Source: Schistocerca nitens (lineage: Eukaryota > Arthropoda > Insecta > Orthoptera > Acrididae). From it: a stretch of DNA of 64,000 nucleotides. This document shows, in pieces, positions 1 through 12,150 of this stretch (its first letter is position 1; the number at the start of each line of letters is the position of its first letter). The notes under the pieces are model-generated. The model did not search any database, had not been told where the DNA came from, and saw nothing but the letters and a program-made list of their open reading frames with translations. A program made the translations under genes and the position numbers. Location: assembly GCF_023898315.1 (NCBI RefSeq), contig NC_064622.1, positions 356,233,234 to 356,297,233 of the forward strand. The letters are read 5' to 3'.

Positions 1-516
1 TAATATTGAGTATAGATTTAAGTATCAGGAAGTCTTTTCTGGAAGTATTTGTATGGAGTGTAGCCCTGTATGGAATTGTATGGAGTGTAGCCATGTATGG
101 AAGAGAAACATGGACGATAACTAGTTTGGTCAAGAAGAGAATAGAAGCTTTCGAAATGTGGTGCTACAGAAGAACGCTGAAGATTAGATGGGTAGATCAC
201 ATAACTAATGAGGAGGTACTGAATAGGATTGGGGAGAAGAGGAGTTTGTGGCACAACTTGACTAGAAGAAGGAATCGGTTGGTAGGACATGTTCTGAGGC
301 ATCAAGGGATCACAAATTTAGTATTGGAGGGCAGCGTGGAGGGTAAAAATCGTAGAGCGAGACCAAGAGATGAATACACCAAGCAGATTCAGAAGGATGT
401 AGGTTGCATTAGGTACTGGGAGATGAAGAAGCTTGCACAGGATAGAGTAGCATGGAGAGCTGCATCAATCCAGTCTCAGGACTGAAGACGACAACAACAA
501 CAACAACAACAACAAC
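1..516 (+). mobile_element. RTE-clade LINE, 3' end (copy 1, cut by window edge)
   Basis: An open frame at 6-485 encodes the C-terminal tail that follows the reverse transcriptase in the RTE-type LINE of this window. It matches the copies at 47,196-50,485 and 62,836-64,000 nearly residue for residue (for example AFEMWCYRR and EEVLNRIGEKRSLWHNL). The frame stops just before a (CAA)n run, the element's simple-repeat tail. Compared with the other copies, this one has an extra block of about 10 residues near residue 23, where a 30-bp stretch encoding VWSVA-YG is repeated in tandem. Only the 3' part is in the window, so its 5' extent is unknown. Confidence 0.85.
490..516. repeat. (CAA)n tail of the RTE LINE
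   Basis: About nine CAA units follow directly after the LINE stop codon and form its 3' tail. Confidence 0.85.
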
Positions 517-889
517 ATACTGCATTCAGATTTGCAGGTGACAGCTATCAATTTTGAATACTATGATGTGGTCTGAATTAGCCTGAAGAAATTTTCATTG
601 CTGTATTAGTAAACGTTTTACAAGATAATCTAACAGAAAAAGTAAATGTTGATTTTGATGATTTGTTAATTACAATTCAGAACATTTTGAATTAATCAAA
701 AAAAGAACCACAAGCTTTCCACAGCATTGGAGTAACAGTAAACCTCACCATCTAGTAACTGTAGAAAGAATTGTATGTAATCTAGAGAAGATAAGTGCTA
801 TTAAGAATTTTCTGAGACCATACAACAAGATCAAATGAGATCATCTGTTGGCCGCTTGTCATTTTTGTTAATGATATTTCTGCACACAA
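517..889. other. AT-rich stretch, nothing recognised
   Basis: I see no coding sequence, RNA gene or repeat here that I can name. It may be the decayed upstream part of the LTR-element fossil that follows. Confidence 0.4.
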
Positions 890-2480
890 TCATTGAACAA
901 TCAAGCACTTAGGAGGTTAACCAAAAGAACATGCATAGAATGGAATGACAAATGCCAACAAGCTTTTGAAGATATGAAGAGGGAGCTGAGGAATTTCAGA
1001 ATTTTGTACCATCTCAATATGAATATGGAATTCAGGTTCATGGCAGAGGCACTGGGAAATGGTTTTGGAGCCTCGCTTTTGGAAATCCGAGAACTTAACT
1101 GAAGACCAACCATCTTGTACAACAAGATTTGTTTCTCTAGTCTTAACACATGGAATGGGCCTATTCAGTGACGTGAGTTACAAATGTTTGCAAATGTTGG
1201 GGCATTCTGATGATTTCTATACTATCTATACAGGCATCATACTGAGTTCTTCACACATCACAAGGCTTTTAAGTTTCTTTTGAGTTGAAAGTTGCTTCAT
1301 CCATGACTCAATAGATGAACAATTTTCCTTCACGAGTATAATTTTAAATAGTAAAAATGTAGTTGCAAACACATTGTCATGGCTTATAGAAGGTTAGCTT
1401 TTAAATTGGAAACTTAACCTGTGCAAATGTTTTCGGAAATATTTCTTGGACATGTGTTGCCACATGGTTGAGTTGCAAGAACAGGATACACTGTGGCACC
1501 AAGCAAAAGAGAAGTTTTAACAGGATAGCAATTACTTCAAAACTGTGGGTGTTGGAAGAAAACAAATTACTAGAATCAGAGTAGAAGTTTCTTTGACATA
1601 CCTATTACAGGTGCAGACACTTCAGTGGGGGTAAAAGTATTAAAAAGTTAGCCAAGTATTCCGATTTAACAACATGTGACAACATGCACAAAACATGTTG
1701 AGAATGGATGTCATTTGCTTGAAAAATAAAGTACTCAGCAAATGCAGAAAAGGTGAATTATATCCAACAGTTCCAATGAAACTGCTGGACATGATAACAG
1801 TTGCCATACATGCACCTTCACCTAGAGCAGGGGGGTGGTGTGAAGTATGTAGTTATGATCTTTGACATTTTTACAAATTACGTGAATGTGTATGCATTTA
1901 AGAAATCTGTCAGCACATCAGTTACATAGGGCTGCAATGTTCCAGAACTTTACATGAAAGTAGGTTAACTAGAGTGGATTTTTAATGCTCTTTATGAAAA
2001 TGTAATTTGTTTTCTTCCAACACCCACAGTTTTTATGTAATTCCTAAAGTTTCCAGCTTTTAAATTTACCACATAATATATACTGCAACAGATTGCAAAG
2101 TGATTCAACTTGATATTTACCAAGTTATCCAGAAGTAGAAAAATACATTACAGTCATTTGAGTACAAATTTGAAATGAAATTTGTGTGTGTTGACATTAC
2201 CAGGTTATTTCAAGTCAGCCTAATAATGGTGCCTTAATCAAGATGATTATGTATGAATGACTCTCAAAAGCAGGAGAGAGAGCATAACCTCATTTGTCAG
2301 TCAAGCATACCTATCTTATTTTGGCAATTTTTAGGAGACTAGGAAAAAACTTTTGCACCTCATACTGTTTGTCATACAAGTGTTACATGTTTGAGGAAAT
2401 GGACATAAGACAAGCAGAAATTTTCACCATTCAGGAGTCCAATGGTGTGGAGAGAAAGAGAAAACCATGTAGATGATAGC
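890..2480 (+). mobile_element. Ty3/Gypsy-like LTR retroelement fossil (pol remnant)
   Basis: A short open frame at 893-1102 resembles the link between reverse transcriptase and RNase H of Gypsy-type pol (IEWNDKCQQAFEDMKREL). A stretch near 1,840-1,920 resembles the integrase core (VKYVVMIFDIFTNYV). The order fits a plus-strand pol. No LTRs were found at either side. The copy is thoroughly broken, with many breaks, and looks old. Exact limits are approximate. Confidence 0.6.
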
Positions 2481-3545
2481 TACTTTTGTATGGTGAAAGT
2501 TGGTGGGCATAACAAGAACAGTATGAAGGGAATTGTTTATCCAAATCTGCAATCAGCCATAAGATCCAGTCCAAATTGTCCCAACATGTCCCGCGCCTGA
2601 ACCACCGACTAGTTTAGAATCTTCATGATCATCATTAAGTGAAACTTCAGATCATGATTATGATTACGAACAGTTTACACAAAAAGAACTGATGACCTGG
2701 CAAGAGATATGGATCTCTCAAAATAAGCAGCATAAGTTTTGAGGTCTCAATTAAAGAAAAAACATTTGCTTACTCCAGGTCCAACATTCTATTGGTTTCG
2801 ATCACAATAATCGAAATTTCAAGAGTATTTCACTACAGAAGGCTCTCTTGTTTACTGTAAGAACACTGAAGATGTGTCATCAAGGTATGGTGTTACATAC
2901 AACATGAATGAGTGGAGGCTATTTATAGATTCTAACAAAAGAAGCATCAAGACCATACTTCTACAAACTGGAAATAAATATGACTCAGTGCCAGTAACAT
3001 CTTCTGTGCACTTAAAAGAAACCTATGACAATATGGAGATGCTGCTGAAGGCACTACTTGAAACACCAAGGGGTTCTATGAAGAATGCTATTGAGACAAC
3101 AATCAGGCTTTACAAAGTTTCCTGTGCCTCTGCGATACTCGTGCCCATCTACTGCATCGGAGTAGAATAGAATGACCTTCCAGAACAATGAATCATTGGG
3201 AGAAAAATCATAAGAAAATCTCTGCTCAAACAAGAAAAAAATTATCCCAGTACCTCTTCATATTAAACTGCAAATCGTGAAACAGTTTGTACAAGCACTG
3301 CCTAAAGATGGTGATTGTTTTAAGTATTAAGTTCATTCCAAATTTTCTTTTCTGTCTGAGGCTAAACTTAAAAGAAGGAATATTTGTGGGACCAAACATT
3401 AGAAGTTTCATTGAGCCATCTTCACTTCTTCTCTGAAAATTTTGGAGGTGTTAGCGAATTACATGGAGAAAGGGCTCATCAAACCATGAAAGAAATAGAA
3501 CCACATTATCAAGGCAGATGGGATGATGGCTGACTACTGCTAGTC
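2480..3545 (+). pseudogene. Decayed copy of an unnamed multi-copy arthropod ORF family
   Basis: The reading frames resemble a protein family of about 500 or more residues that I recall as highly multi-copy in arthropod genomes, without an established name or function. Landmarks are NEWRLFIDSNKRSIK and VPVTSSVHLKETYDNM at 2,900-3,040, then PLHIKLQIVKQFVQALPKDGD at about 3,250-3,315 and KLKEGIFVGPNIR at about 3,365-3,405. The central part of the family protein is missing between 3,100 and 3,230, and the rest is spread over several frames. It may be carried by a mobile element, since it sits among repeats, but I see no terminal repeats. The family assignment is from memory. Confidence 0.55.
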
Positions 3546-3554
3546 TCTAAAAAA

Positions 3555-3578
3555 TATAATAATAATAATAATAATAAT
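3555..3578. repeat. (AAT)n microsatellite
   Basis: Eight AAT units in a row. Confidence 0.9.
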
Positions 3579-4479
3579 ACACAGCCTAGAAGAAGATCTA
3601 GAAGATAAAATTTCAGAAAGAAGAAGAAGTTGCGGCTAAGTGCAGTGTCTCCATATGACTTCAAGTATAGGTTTATGAACAAATGAGTGCCATTTGGTTT
3701 TGTTTACTACAGACATTTGTAAACAGTACACAGGTTTCTAGCATGGCTGTACGTGTCTTTATTCATATATTAAAATGTCTTAATATTGTATAAATACAAC
3801 AATTCTTTGTAGCATTATTACAATTTTCTCATATGTGACAGCCAATATCTGACTTCACATTCTTCAACAGATGCCAGCAATTAATAAAAATCACCCTTCA
3901 GGATTAAAAGCCTTAACAAAAAATTAATTCCACAGCCCTGTGTTATTAGGTGCATCCTTGACAACTACCTAATTAACGAGAGCAAAAACTCACACTATAC
4001 TGTCAAATAATAGAATACAAATGACCAACTGCATATGGAAATATTTGTCTGAAGTAGAATTGGTAGATAATCATTTAAAAATTCCATGGAAATTGAACTC
4101 CTGTGAAAATGTTTTTTATAAACCTGATGAATTGATTAATGACTAGACTAAGTACTTCTGAGAAAATTGTTGATCAGAAGGAAGAATTGTCAAGCAGTTA
4201 TAGCTAGAAGAGCTTATGTGTGGAAAAAACAATCCCAAGTGGTCAGGATCCATACAAAAAAAAAAAAAGAAAAGAAAAGAACAGAAGTATTGTGTGAGGA
4301 CAAAATTAGACAAGCACTAATTAACCTCAGTTAAGGATGACCAATGGAAGAAGTTTAATGGCACACACACATCATGCAATCGAGGTATTCTCAAGAGGCA
4401 CACAAAGTGCTGATAAACAATGATATGAAGTCATTTACACCACATGTAATATGAGCACTCAGATGTCGCACATTAGTAA
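3579..4479. other. AT-rich stretch, nothing recognised
   Basis: No feature can be supported apart from an A-rich run with scattered G at about 4,256-4,283. Confidence 0.4.
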
Positions 4480-5450
4480 CCAGTGACAATAATAATGTCC
4501 ATATTAATGACCACATGTCCTTCACAACAGAATACGTTGTCCTCAGAACAACAGATGCTCAAAGTGACCTCCCCGCATGTCCAAACATTGTGCAACCCGC
4601 TGGATCATACAGCTCTGGTCGCTTTGCAGCAAAGCTGCATCCACAGCAACAAGAGCAGCATGAACATGAGCTACTAATTCTTCCAAATTCGTCGGGGGAC
4701 ACATGCTCCCTCAGGTGTCCTCACAGGAAGAAATCCAAGGGATTTAGGTCAGGTGAATGCAGTGGCCATACAACTGGATCTCCATGTCTGAGCCATTTCC
4801 CTGGATATGTTCTGTCCAAATACTGTTGCATATTAATCCCAGAGTGTGGAGATGCACCATCATGTTGGAACAATGTCCTCTGCCGAACATGTAGTTGAAC
4901 ATCTTCCAGTGTATCAGGCCAATAGTTTGAGAGGAATGCATGATACCTTCGCACAGTCAACCGGTCAGGCAACATGTAGGGGCTCAAACACCTTTTGCCC
5001 AATATTCCGGCCCAGACATTGATACCAAAGTGAACTTGATATCCACGGTTGCGGGTGACTTGCGGATTAACAATTGTGGGAATTGTGCATATTGAACCCA
5101 CCCTCATGAATGAATGCTGCTTCCTCCAACCTTGTTACGATGTTCATTACGTCATCGTTGGCTTCCTGTTGTTGCTGGAACCATTCACAGAATTGCATTC
5201 GCTGATAGTGATCTGTAAGATGCAGATGTTGCATGAAAGCATAATGATAGGGGTGCCGCCCATGCTCGTGCAGCACATTAAAGGCCGTGCATTGTGAGAC
5301 ACACCGCTGCCTTGCCTTGCTACGCTACGTGTACTTCACTGAAGTTGTTGATGTACAACATCTAGAATTGCTTCCTCAGTAACTCGAATACGACGAGTCC
5401 GTGAATGACCTCTGCCACGTGATAGCGGCACAGCTACAGACAAAGAAACA
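4480..5450 (-). mobile_element. Tc1/mariner-superfamily transposase relic
   Basis: Minus-strand frames at 5276-5067 and 5107-4721 encode the catalytic part of a Tc1/mariner-like (IS630-type) transposase. Visible landmarks are HPYHYAFMQHLHL, then INVWAGILGKRCLSPYMLPD, QHDGASPHS with a catalytic Asp, and WPLHSPDLNPLDFFL carrying the third acidic residue. The upstream part (to about 5,450) reads SRGRGHSRTRRIRVTEEAI-like, fitting the N-terminal half. The C-terminus, ending in a GGHFEHL-like motif, lies in another frame down to about 4,500. The protein is split over at least three frames, so the copy is dead. I could not identify its terminal inverted repeats. Confidence 0.75.
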
Positions 5451-6173
5451 CATTTTTATGTGGATGGCCCCGGATATCTAGCAGCATATTCACAAGGCAC
5501 GGCAAGACCAGTCCGGTTATCAGATGCACCAAGGACCAGAAGCATCCACATATCCATCATATGCGTATGCCATATGTCTGCCACACTGGCTCACAGGTTT
5601 ACAATGAGAAAATTTGATATGTGTACAGATTTATATTGGAGTCTGTCACAGGTGTGTTACTCCCTTTGCAACTAGTCCCTGTCCTGTGGACAGCACGTAC
5701 CATATAAACACACCATCAGTCCTGCATGCTCTTCCATAGTACCCCTCTGACAGATATCCTTCTCCAAGATTCATCCTGGCACCACTAATTGTGAAATATT
5801 CAGTTTCGAATCACACTGTTTCCCTAACAGTAATAGCCATGATGTTTCCACAATCCCATCAATAGAATAATAATAATAATAATAATAATACATTGAGATA
5901 TGTACTAAACAGCACGCGGTTACCAGACTCAATGTTGAAAGGCATAATTAGCGGGGCCATGGTGACAATACATATAAATAGTAACAGAGTTTGGACATTA
6001 TTCGCAAAGCACATTGCTAGTCCTACTGCTAACATAAGGCCCTAAAGAAATGTAATGGACCTGAATGAGGCAAGAATAGTAGTTGGTATTAATCTATGGG
6101 ACCACTGGAGGAGGGTACAAAAAACAGGTTTCACATTTAGTAGATGAATTGGTGCAAATAAATTCACGCCCAC
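5451..6173. other. Intergenic stretch with an (AAT)n run
   Basis: No gene can be supported. A run of AAT units lies at 5,866-5,890; the rest shows nothing I recognise. Confidence 0.45.
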
Positions 6174-6185
6174 GACATGGAAAGG
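6174..6185. repeat. Target-site duplication of the I-type LINE (3' side)
   Basis: GACATGGAAAGG here matches GACATGGGAAGG at 12,827-12,838 with one mismatch. The two copies bracket the LINE exactly. Confidence 0.75.
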
Positions 6186-6628
6186 TTGGTTGGTTTAAAA
6201 GAGGGTGGGGCGGGGGGCAGGCCAAATTATGAGGTCATCGGTCCCTTGTTCCGAAGGAAACAATGGCACAAGGGTGAGAATAAGACAGTGAGAAAACACA
6301 AAACAGAACGAAAGGAAAAACCACAACAATGACTGAAGGGCAACAAACACTTCAGTGGGCAAAAGGGGACAAGAAAATCACAAAGACACAAGAAACAGTA
6401 GAGGTTAAAACAAGAAAGCAGGTTACAATGGTTGGCTGACCATGAGGATAAAAAGGAAAATCCAGCCACCCTTCAACACATTAAAACCCCCACCCTGAAA
6501 GCACTAGGGTGGAGGACACACAAGGACAAATGACATGTGCAAAAACTTAGAGCAAACAATAAAACTCACCCTCACAACTAAAACGTAAAACTAAAGATGC
6601 TGTTGAGGCATTGTCACCCAACACCAAA

Positions 6629-6924
6629 GGTAGGGTGCTGGGAGGGTTAAAAGTCTGCTGCAGAGCTCGGAGTGGGCAGTCCAGCAAGAGATGGACGACT
6701 GTCTCCGTGAGCCACAGCGACACCAAGATGGGCCCTCATGACAGAGGAGGTAACCATGCGTCAGCCATGTATGATTGGCCATACATGGCTGACGCATGGT
6801 TACCTCCTCTGCCACGAGGAGCCATCTTGGTGTCGCTGTGGCTCATGGAGACAGTCGTCCATCTCTTGCTGGACTCCCCACATCGAGCTCTGAGGCGGAC
6901 TTTTAACCTTCCCAGCACCCTACC
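6629..6924. repeat. Inverted duplication inside the LINE 3' region
   Basis: Two arms of about 145 bp (6,629-6,773 and 6,780-6,924) are inverted copies of each other at roughly 90% identity, separated by about 6 bp. The GGTAGGGTGCTGGG motif at the outer left end returns inverted at the outer right end. Judging from the family order I recall, the left arm is the native LINE sequence and the right arm the added copy. Confidence 0.85.
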
Positions 6925-6929
6925 GACAG

Positions 6930-9900
6930 AGAACCACAGAGTCCCTATGAGAGGCACGCACATAGGTCTTCCATAGATTCATAGTTTCCTTAATATCACG
7001 CAGCTTCTTGTATGTACTGAGATTATACCATTCCGTCTCCAAAAGCCGCAAAACCTTGCGGTGTAATACTGAACACAGGTCAGTTTCAGAGAAGCTGATC
7101 TCCATAAGCCGTTTCTGCGTAGCCTGTTTGGCCAGCCTATCGGCAAGTTCGTTGCTTCAGATTCTGACATGACCTGGGGTCCAGACAAACACCACTGAAC
7201 AACTGGACCATTCCAGGGCATAGATGGACTCCTCGATGGTCGCTACCAAAGGATGACGAGCGTAGCACTGGTCGATAGCTTGTAGGCTGCTCAAGGAGTC
7301 AGTACACAGGAGAAACGATTCGCCTGGGCAAGAGCAGATGTGCTCAAGAGCACGAGATATGGTCGCCAGCTCTGCAGTGAAAACATTGCAGTCATCTGGC
7401 AAGGAGTGCTGTTCAATATGTTCTCCATGAACATAGGCAAAGCCAGCATGACCATCAGCCATGGAGCCATCAGTGTAAACCACTTCATGGCCCTGGTACA
7501 TGTCGAGAATCGACAGGAAGTGACAGAGGAGAGTCGCAGGGTTAACTGAATCCTTAGGGCCATGTGAAAGGTCCAGGCGAAGCAGTGCGCTAGGTGTACA
7601 CCATGGAGGTGTTCATGAATGAACCTTAAGTATAGATGGTAAAGGCAAGGACTCCAGTTTGGAGAGAAGGGATCGCACACAAACTGCAATTGGGAGCCCT
7701 GACCTGGGCCGCCGATGTGGGAGATGAACCGCTGTGGACGGGAAAAGGAGATGGTAATTCGGATGAGCAGGAAAACTACAAACACGTGCAACGTAACTGG
7801 ATAGCAATTACGCATGCTTAACCTGCAATGGAGGGACTCCGGCCTCCATCGAGCGAGGTGGCACAGTGGTTAGCACACTGGACTCGCATTTGGGAAGACG
7901 ACGGTTCAATCCCGCATCCGGCCATCCTGATTTAGGTTTTCCGTGATTTCCCTAAATCGCTTCAGGCAAATGCCGGGATGGTTCCTTAGAAAGGGCACGG
8001 CCTATCTCCTTCCCCATCCTTCCCTAATCCGAGCTTGTGCTCCGTTTCTAATGACCTCGTTGTCGACGGGACGTTAAACAGTAATCTCCTCCTCCTCTGG
8101 CCTCCACCAGGGCGATGGTCACCGGACTGTCCTAAAAACTCCTGTTGCTAGGCGAACCGCAGTGGTGCACTGGGTTGAGTAAACGCAATGCTGAGGGTGC
8201 TGCTGAACCATAAACCAGACTCCCATAGTCAAGGCGAGAATGAGCAAGGACTCCGTAGAGCTGCAGCAGCATAGAGCGATCTGCACCCCTGTTGGTGTTG
8301 TTCAGGCAGCGGAGGGCATTGACGTGCCACCAGCACTTAAGCGCTTAAGCTGACAAAGGTGAGTTAGCCAAGTCAATCGGGCATCCTAAGAATCGATACG
8401 TCTCCACAGTGAGTGCATTGTCATGAAGAAAAAGTTCAAGATCCAGATGAATGGTACAATGCCAACAGAAGTACATGGCACACAACTTCGCAGCTGAAAA
8501 TTGGAAGCCATGGGCTAGAGCCCATGACTGCGCCTTGTGAATGGCTCGCTGTAAGCGCTGCTCAGTGACACCAGTACTGAGGAACAATATGAAATGCACA
8601 AGTCATCCGCATACAGAGAAGGGGAGACCGACAGCCCTACAGCTGCTGCTATACTATTAATGGCCACTAAAAATAGAGATACACTCAATACGAAGCCTTG
8701 CGGGACCCTATTCTCCTGGATATGGGGCGAACTATGGGAGGCACCAACTTGGACACGGCAACTGCAAAGCAACAAGAAATTTTGGATAAAAATTGGGAGC
8801 AGGCCTTGGAAACCCCACTCGTATAATGTGGCAACGATATGATGTCGCCAGGTGGTGTCGTATGCTTTTTGTAAATAAAAAGACGGCAACCAGGTGTTGT
8901 CGTTTGGAATAGGCTGTTTGGATGGCAGACTCGAGGGACACGAGATTATCAGTGGTAGAGCAACCCTGGCAGAAGCCATCCTGACATGGAGCCAGTAGGT
9001 CACGTGTCTCCAGGACCCAACCCAACCGCTGACACACCATATGTTCCAGCAGCTTAAAAAGAATGTTGGTGAGGCTGATGGGCCAACAGCTATTCACGTC
9101 AAGCAGGTTTTTAGTGAGTTTAAGCACCGGAATAATGGTACTGTCCCGCCATTGCTCCATCACACCAGATCCGGTTGAAGAGACAAGGAAATATTGCTTG
9201 TAGTCAGATGAGAGATGTTTAATCATCTGACCGTGGATCCGATTCTGGCCCAGGAGCTGTGTCAGGGCAATGTGCTAGGGCACTGAGGAGCTCCCACTCT
9301 GTAAATGGGGTGTTATAGGGTTCACTGTGGCATGTAGCGAACGAGAGGACTTTCCTTTCCATCCACCGGTTGAGGGTGCGAAAGGCTGGGGGGTAGTTCT
9401 CCGACGCAGAGACTCGAGCATAGTGCTCAGCAATCACATTTTCATCGATAGATAACACGCCATTGATGTTAATGCCAGGGACACCTGTTGGGGTCTGGTA
9501 CCCAAAAAGACGTCTGAACTTGTCCAGACTTGGGAAACTGACTTATGGCATCCAATGGTCGAGACGTATTTCTCTCAACACTCCTGCTTCCGTCTTTTGA
9601 AAAGCTAGAGAACACGGGCACAGAGCCACTTAAAGGCTATGAGGTGCTCCAGGGAAGGGTGCCGCTGTAGAGTTTGCCGACACTACTTAATTGCCTCAGC
9701 TACTTTCGGCGACCACCAAGGGACCGCCTTTCGCTGGGGGGCACACTAAAGAGAGGGATCACGTTTTCCGCCGCAGAAACAATTATTGTAGTCACTTCCT
9801 CAACCATCACATCAATGTTACTGTGTGGGGGAGAGTCAACAGTGACTGCAGAGGTGAAAGTTTCCCAGTCTGCCTTATTTAAAGCCCATCTGGGCAAGCG

Positions 9901-10575
9901 TCCATGGGCCTGATGCCGGGACAGTGACAGGAAGATGGGGAAGTGGTCACTACCAAACAGGTCGTCATGTGCTCTCCAGTGGATAGGTGGGAGAAGACCT
10001 GGGCTGCAAATGGATAAATCAATGGCTGAGTAGCTACCAGGAGCCACACTGAAATGTGTGGCAGCCCCAGTATTTAAGAGGCAGAGGTCGAACCGAGACA
10101 GTAAAGTTTCAACATCTCTGCCTTGGCCAGTAAGCGCAGTGCCACCCCACAAGGGGTTACAGGCATTAAAATCTCCCAAAAGGAGGAAAGGTTTAGGGAG
10201 TTTATTGATCAGTGCAGCTAATACGTGAAGGGGTACTGCACCATCTGGAGGAAGATATACATTGCAGACAGTTATTTTCTGCGTTGTCCTTATTCTGACA
10301 GCCACAGCTTCAAGAGGGGGCACAGGTTCACTATAGACTGAGTTTAGGACACAAATGCAAACTCCGCCTGACACTTGATTGTAGTCACTACAGCTCCTGT
10401 AATATCCCTTATAGCCGTGGAAGGAAGGGGTCCACATTGTCGGGAACCAGGTTTCCTGGAGGGCAAAGCAGAAAGCAGGTGTAAAGCACAGCAGTTGCCA
10501 AAGGTCAGCCAGATGGTGGAAAAAGCTGCCACAATTCCACTGGAGGATGACCTCATGAGACTGGGAGGGCATGGA
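6930..10575 (-). pseudogene. LINE ORF2: endonuclease, reverse transcriptase, RNase H
   Basis: The apurinic-type endonuclease fills 10,572-9,700, with an LQWNCGS start, a QETW motif, LLLGDFNACNPLWGG and GSDHFPIF near its end. Reverse transcriptase follows at about 9,460-8,345, with the active-site block LYADDLCIS at about 8,600-8,630. RNase H lies at 7,501-7,157 and keeps its acidic residues in VVYTDGS, FTAEL and CTDSLSSLQ, ending in VWTPGHVRI. The domains fall in different frames, and a SINE sits between reverse transcriptase and RNase H, so no intact protein is made. In life this enzyme would nick DNA and copy the LINE RNA at the nick. Confidence 0.85.
7849..8098 (+). mobile_element. tRNA-headed SINE inserted in LINE ORF2
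   Basis: The head begins GAGCGAGGTGGCACAGTGG and includes GGTTCAATCC, matching the A and B boxes of a tRNA-like RNA polymerase III promoter. The body shares its central sequence with the SINE at 62,470-62,702, but the 3' end is different: it ends in a GACGGGACGTTAAAC-like sequence and CTC-rich tail. The 8-bp target duplication GGCCTCCA flanks it (7,841-7,848 and 8,099-8,106). Confidence 0.85.
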
Positions 10576-11650
10576 ACATTCAGTGAGGCAGTTTACGCCT
10601 CAGGGTCACCTGCTGCCACCAACTTTTTGCCTGAGCAGTCTATAACCATTTTGCCTCAGGGTCCGGCGAGATCTAGGCCCTCAGCAGACGCCAGAATCTC
10701 CACCTCATCCCCAGACGTAGAGCTTGTGGGTGCCACCGCAATTTCCTTGGCCTTAGGGGTCTTCTTTTTGGACTTTTCCTTGGATTTCTCTCGCTGGGAG
10801 GGCTTCACTGATTCAGTCTCCGGGAATGAGGAGGATCGTGAAGCCCTATGACCATCCGCTTTTGGGCATGTCAGCCACTGGAGGGCATCATCTTTCCCTC
10901 TAGCAGAAACCTGGGAAGGGAGTGACCCAAGGCATCCCTTCCTGGCAAGAAGCCGAAGAAGCCACTTCTCCGGCTGGGAAGTGGGGACTGGTGTCCCCGA
11001 TGGTTGGGGGAGGGGACAGTGCTCCCGAGGTAGGTGGTGTGGGAGCAACAGGAGGGGAATTGCCCCACACCATCAAGGGGGCAGGTGTAGCCTTCTGATT
11101 CCGAGAGCCAACTGGAATTCGCGGAACTGATGGGGCCATGACTGTTCTTGCAGCGGCGGCGTATGAGGAGGTCATACGCACAGAATGTAGGTGCTCATAT
11201 TTTCTCTTAGCCTCAGTGTAGGTCAGTTGGTCCAGGGTCTTGTATTCCATGAGTTTCCTCTCTTTCTGTAAAATTCTGCAGTCTGGCAACCAAGGTGAAT
11301 GATACTTTCTGCAGTTGACCCTGGACCATATTTAAGCTTTTATGTGGCGTGATGGTAACAGAAACATTCCCAAACTTGTTACAAGTGTGTAAAGCCCGTG
11401 ACTGGACAGAGGAAGCTGTTTTTATCAAGACTGACCCAGAGCACATTTTGGACAAGCCCTCCACCTCCTCAAACTTGTCCTCTAAATGCTCTACAAAAAA
11501 AACTGTGGCTTCATTGAAACAAAGGAGTCCCCATCAGTTTTCGTACATATGAGGTACCAGGGTGAATAAGGTTCACTGCCATCCTTAGCCTGGTGTTCCT
11601 CCCAGGGAGTGGAATGATTTAGGGTCATACTTCCTTGCATTGTTCTGAGA

Positions 11651-11655
11651 CTTAG
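11651..11655. repeat. Target-site duplication CTTAG, left
   Basis: CTTAG occurs immediately before the solo LTR and again at 12,146-12,150. Confidence 0.85.
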
Positions 11656-12145
11656 TGTGGTGTCACTGCCAGACACCACACTTGCTAGGTGGTAGCTTAA
11701 ATCGGTCGCGGTCCATTAGTACATGTCGGACCCGCGTGTCGCCACTGTGTGATCGCAGACCGAGCGCCACCACACGGCAGGTCTCGAGAGACGTACGAGA
11801 ACTCGCCCCCAGTTGTACGACGACGTTGCTAGCGACTATACACGGACGAAGCCTTTGCTCTCATTTGCCGAGAGACAGTTAGAATAGCCTTCAGCTAAGT
11901 TAATGGCTACGACTTAGCAAGGCGCCAATTGTCACAGTGCATGTATCTTACGAGTCTCATTTGTATAGTCAAGAGAGATGTATCACAAGGATTGATTAAA
12001 AGTTAAGTATATTCCAAAGCTACGTATTTTCTTTATAGCAGTCATAACTTATCCTGTTCCAGACTTGACGCCAGTCGGTGTGTGTGTACGCGTGCCTTTC
12101 GGCTTCCTCCTCAGTGTGGCGTGACTAGCTTGTTACGCCACAACA
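11656..12145. mobile_element. Solo LTR (probably Ty3/Gypsy-type)
   Basis: This 490-bp block starts TGTGGTGTCAC and ends CGCCACAACA, the TG...CA borders of an LTR. A perfect 5-bp target duplication (CTTAG) brackets it. No internal region is present, so it is what remains after recombination between two LTRs. It lies within the LINE and is therefore younger than the LINE insertion. The Gypsy assignment is from recall of similar LTRs in locusts. Confidence 0.8.
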
Positions 12146-12150
12146 CTTAG
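12146..12150. repeat. Target-site duplication CTTAG, right
   Basis: Second copy of the 5-bp duplication that flanks the solo LTR. Confidence 0.85.
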
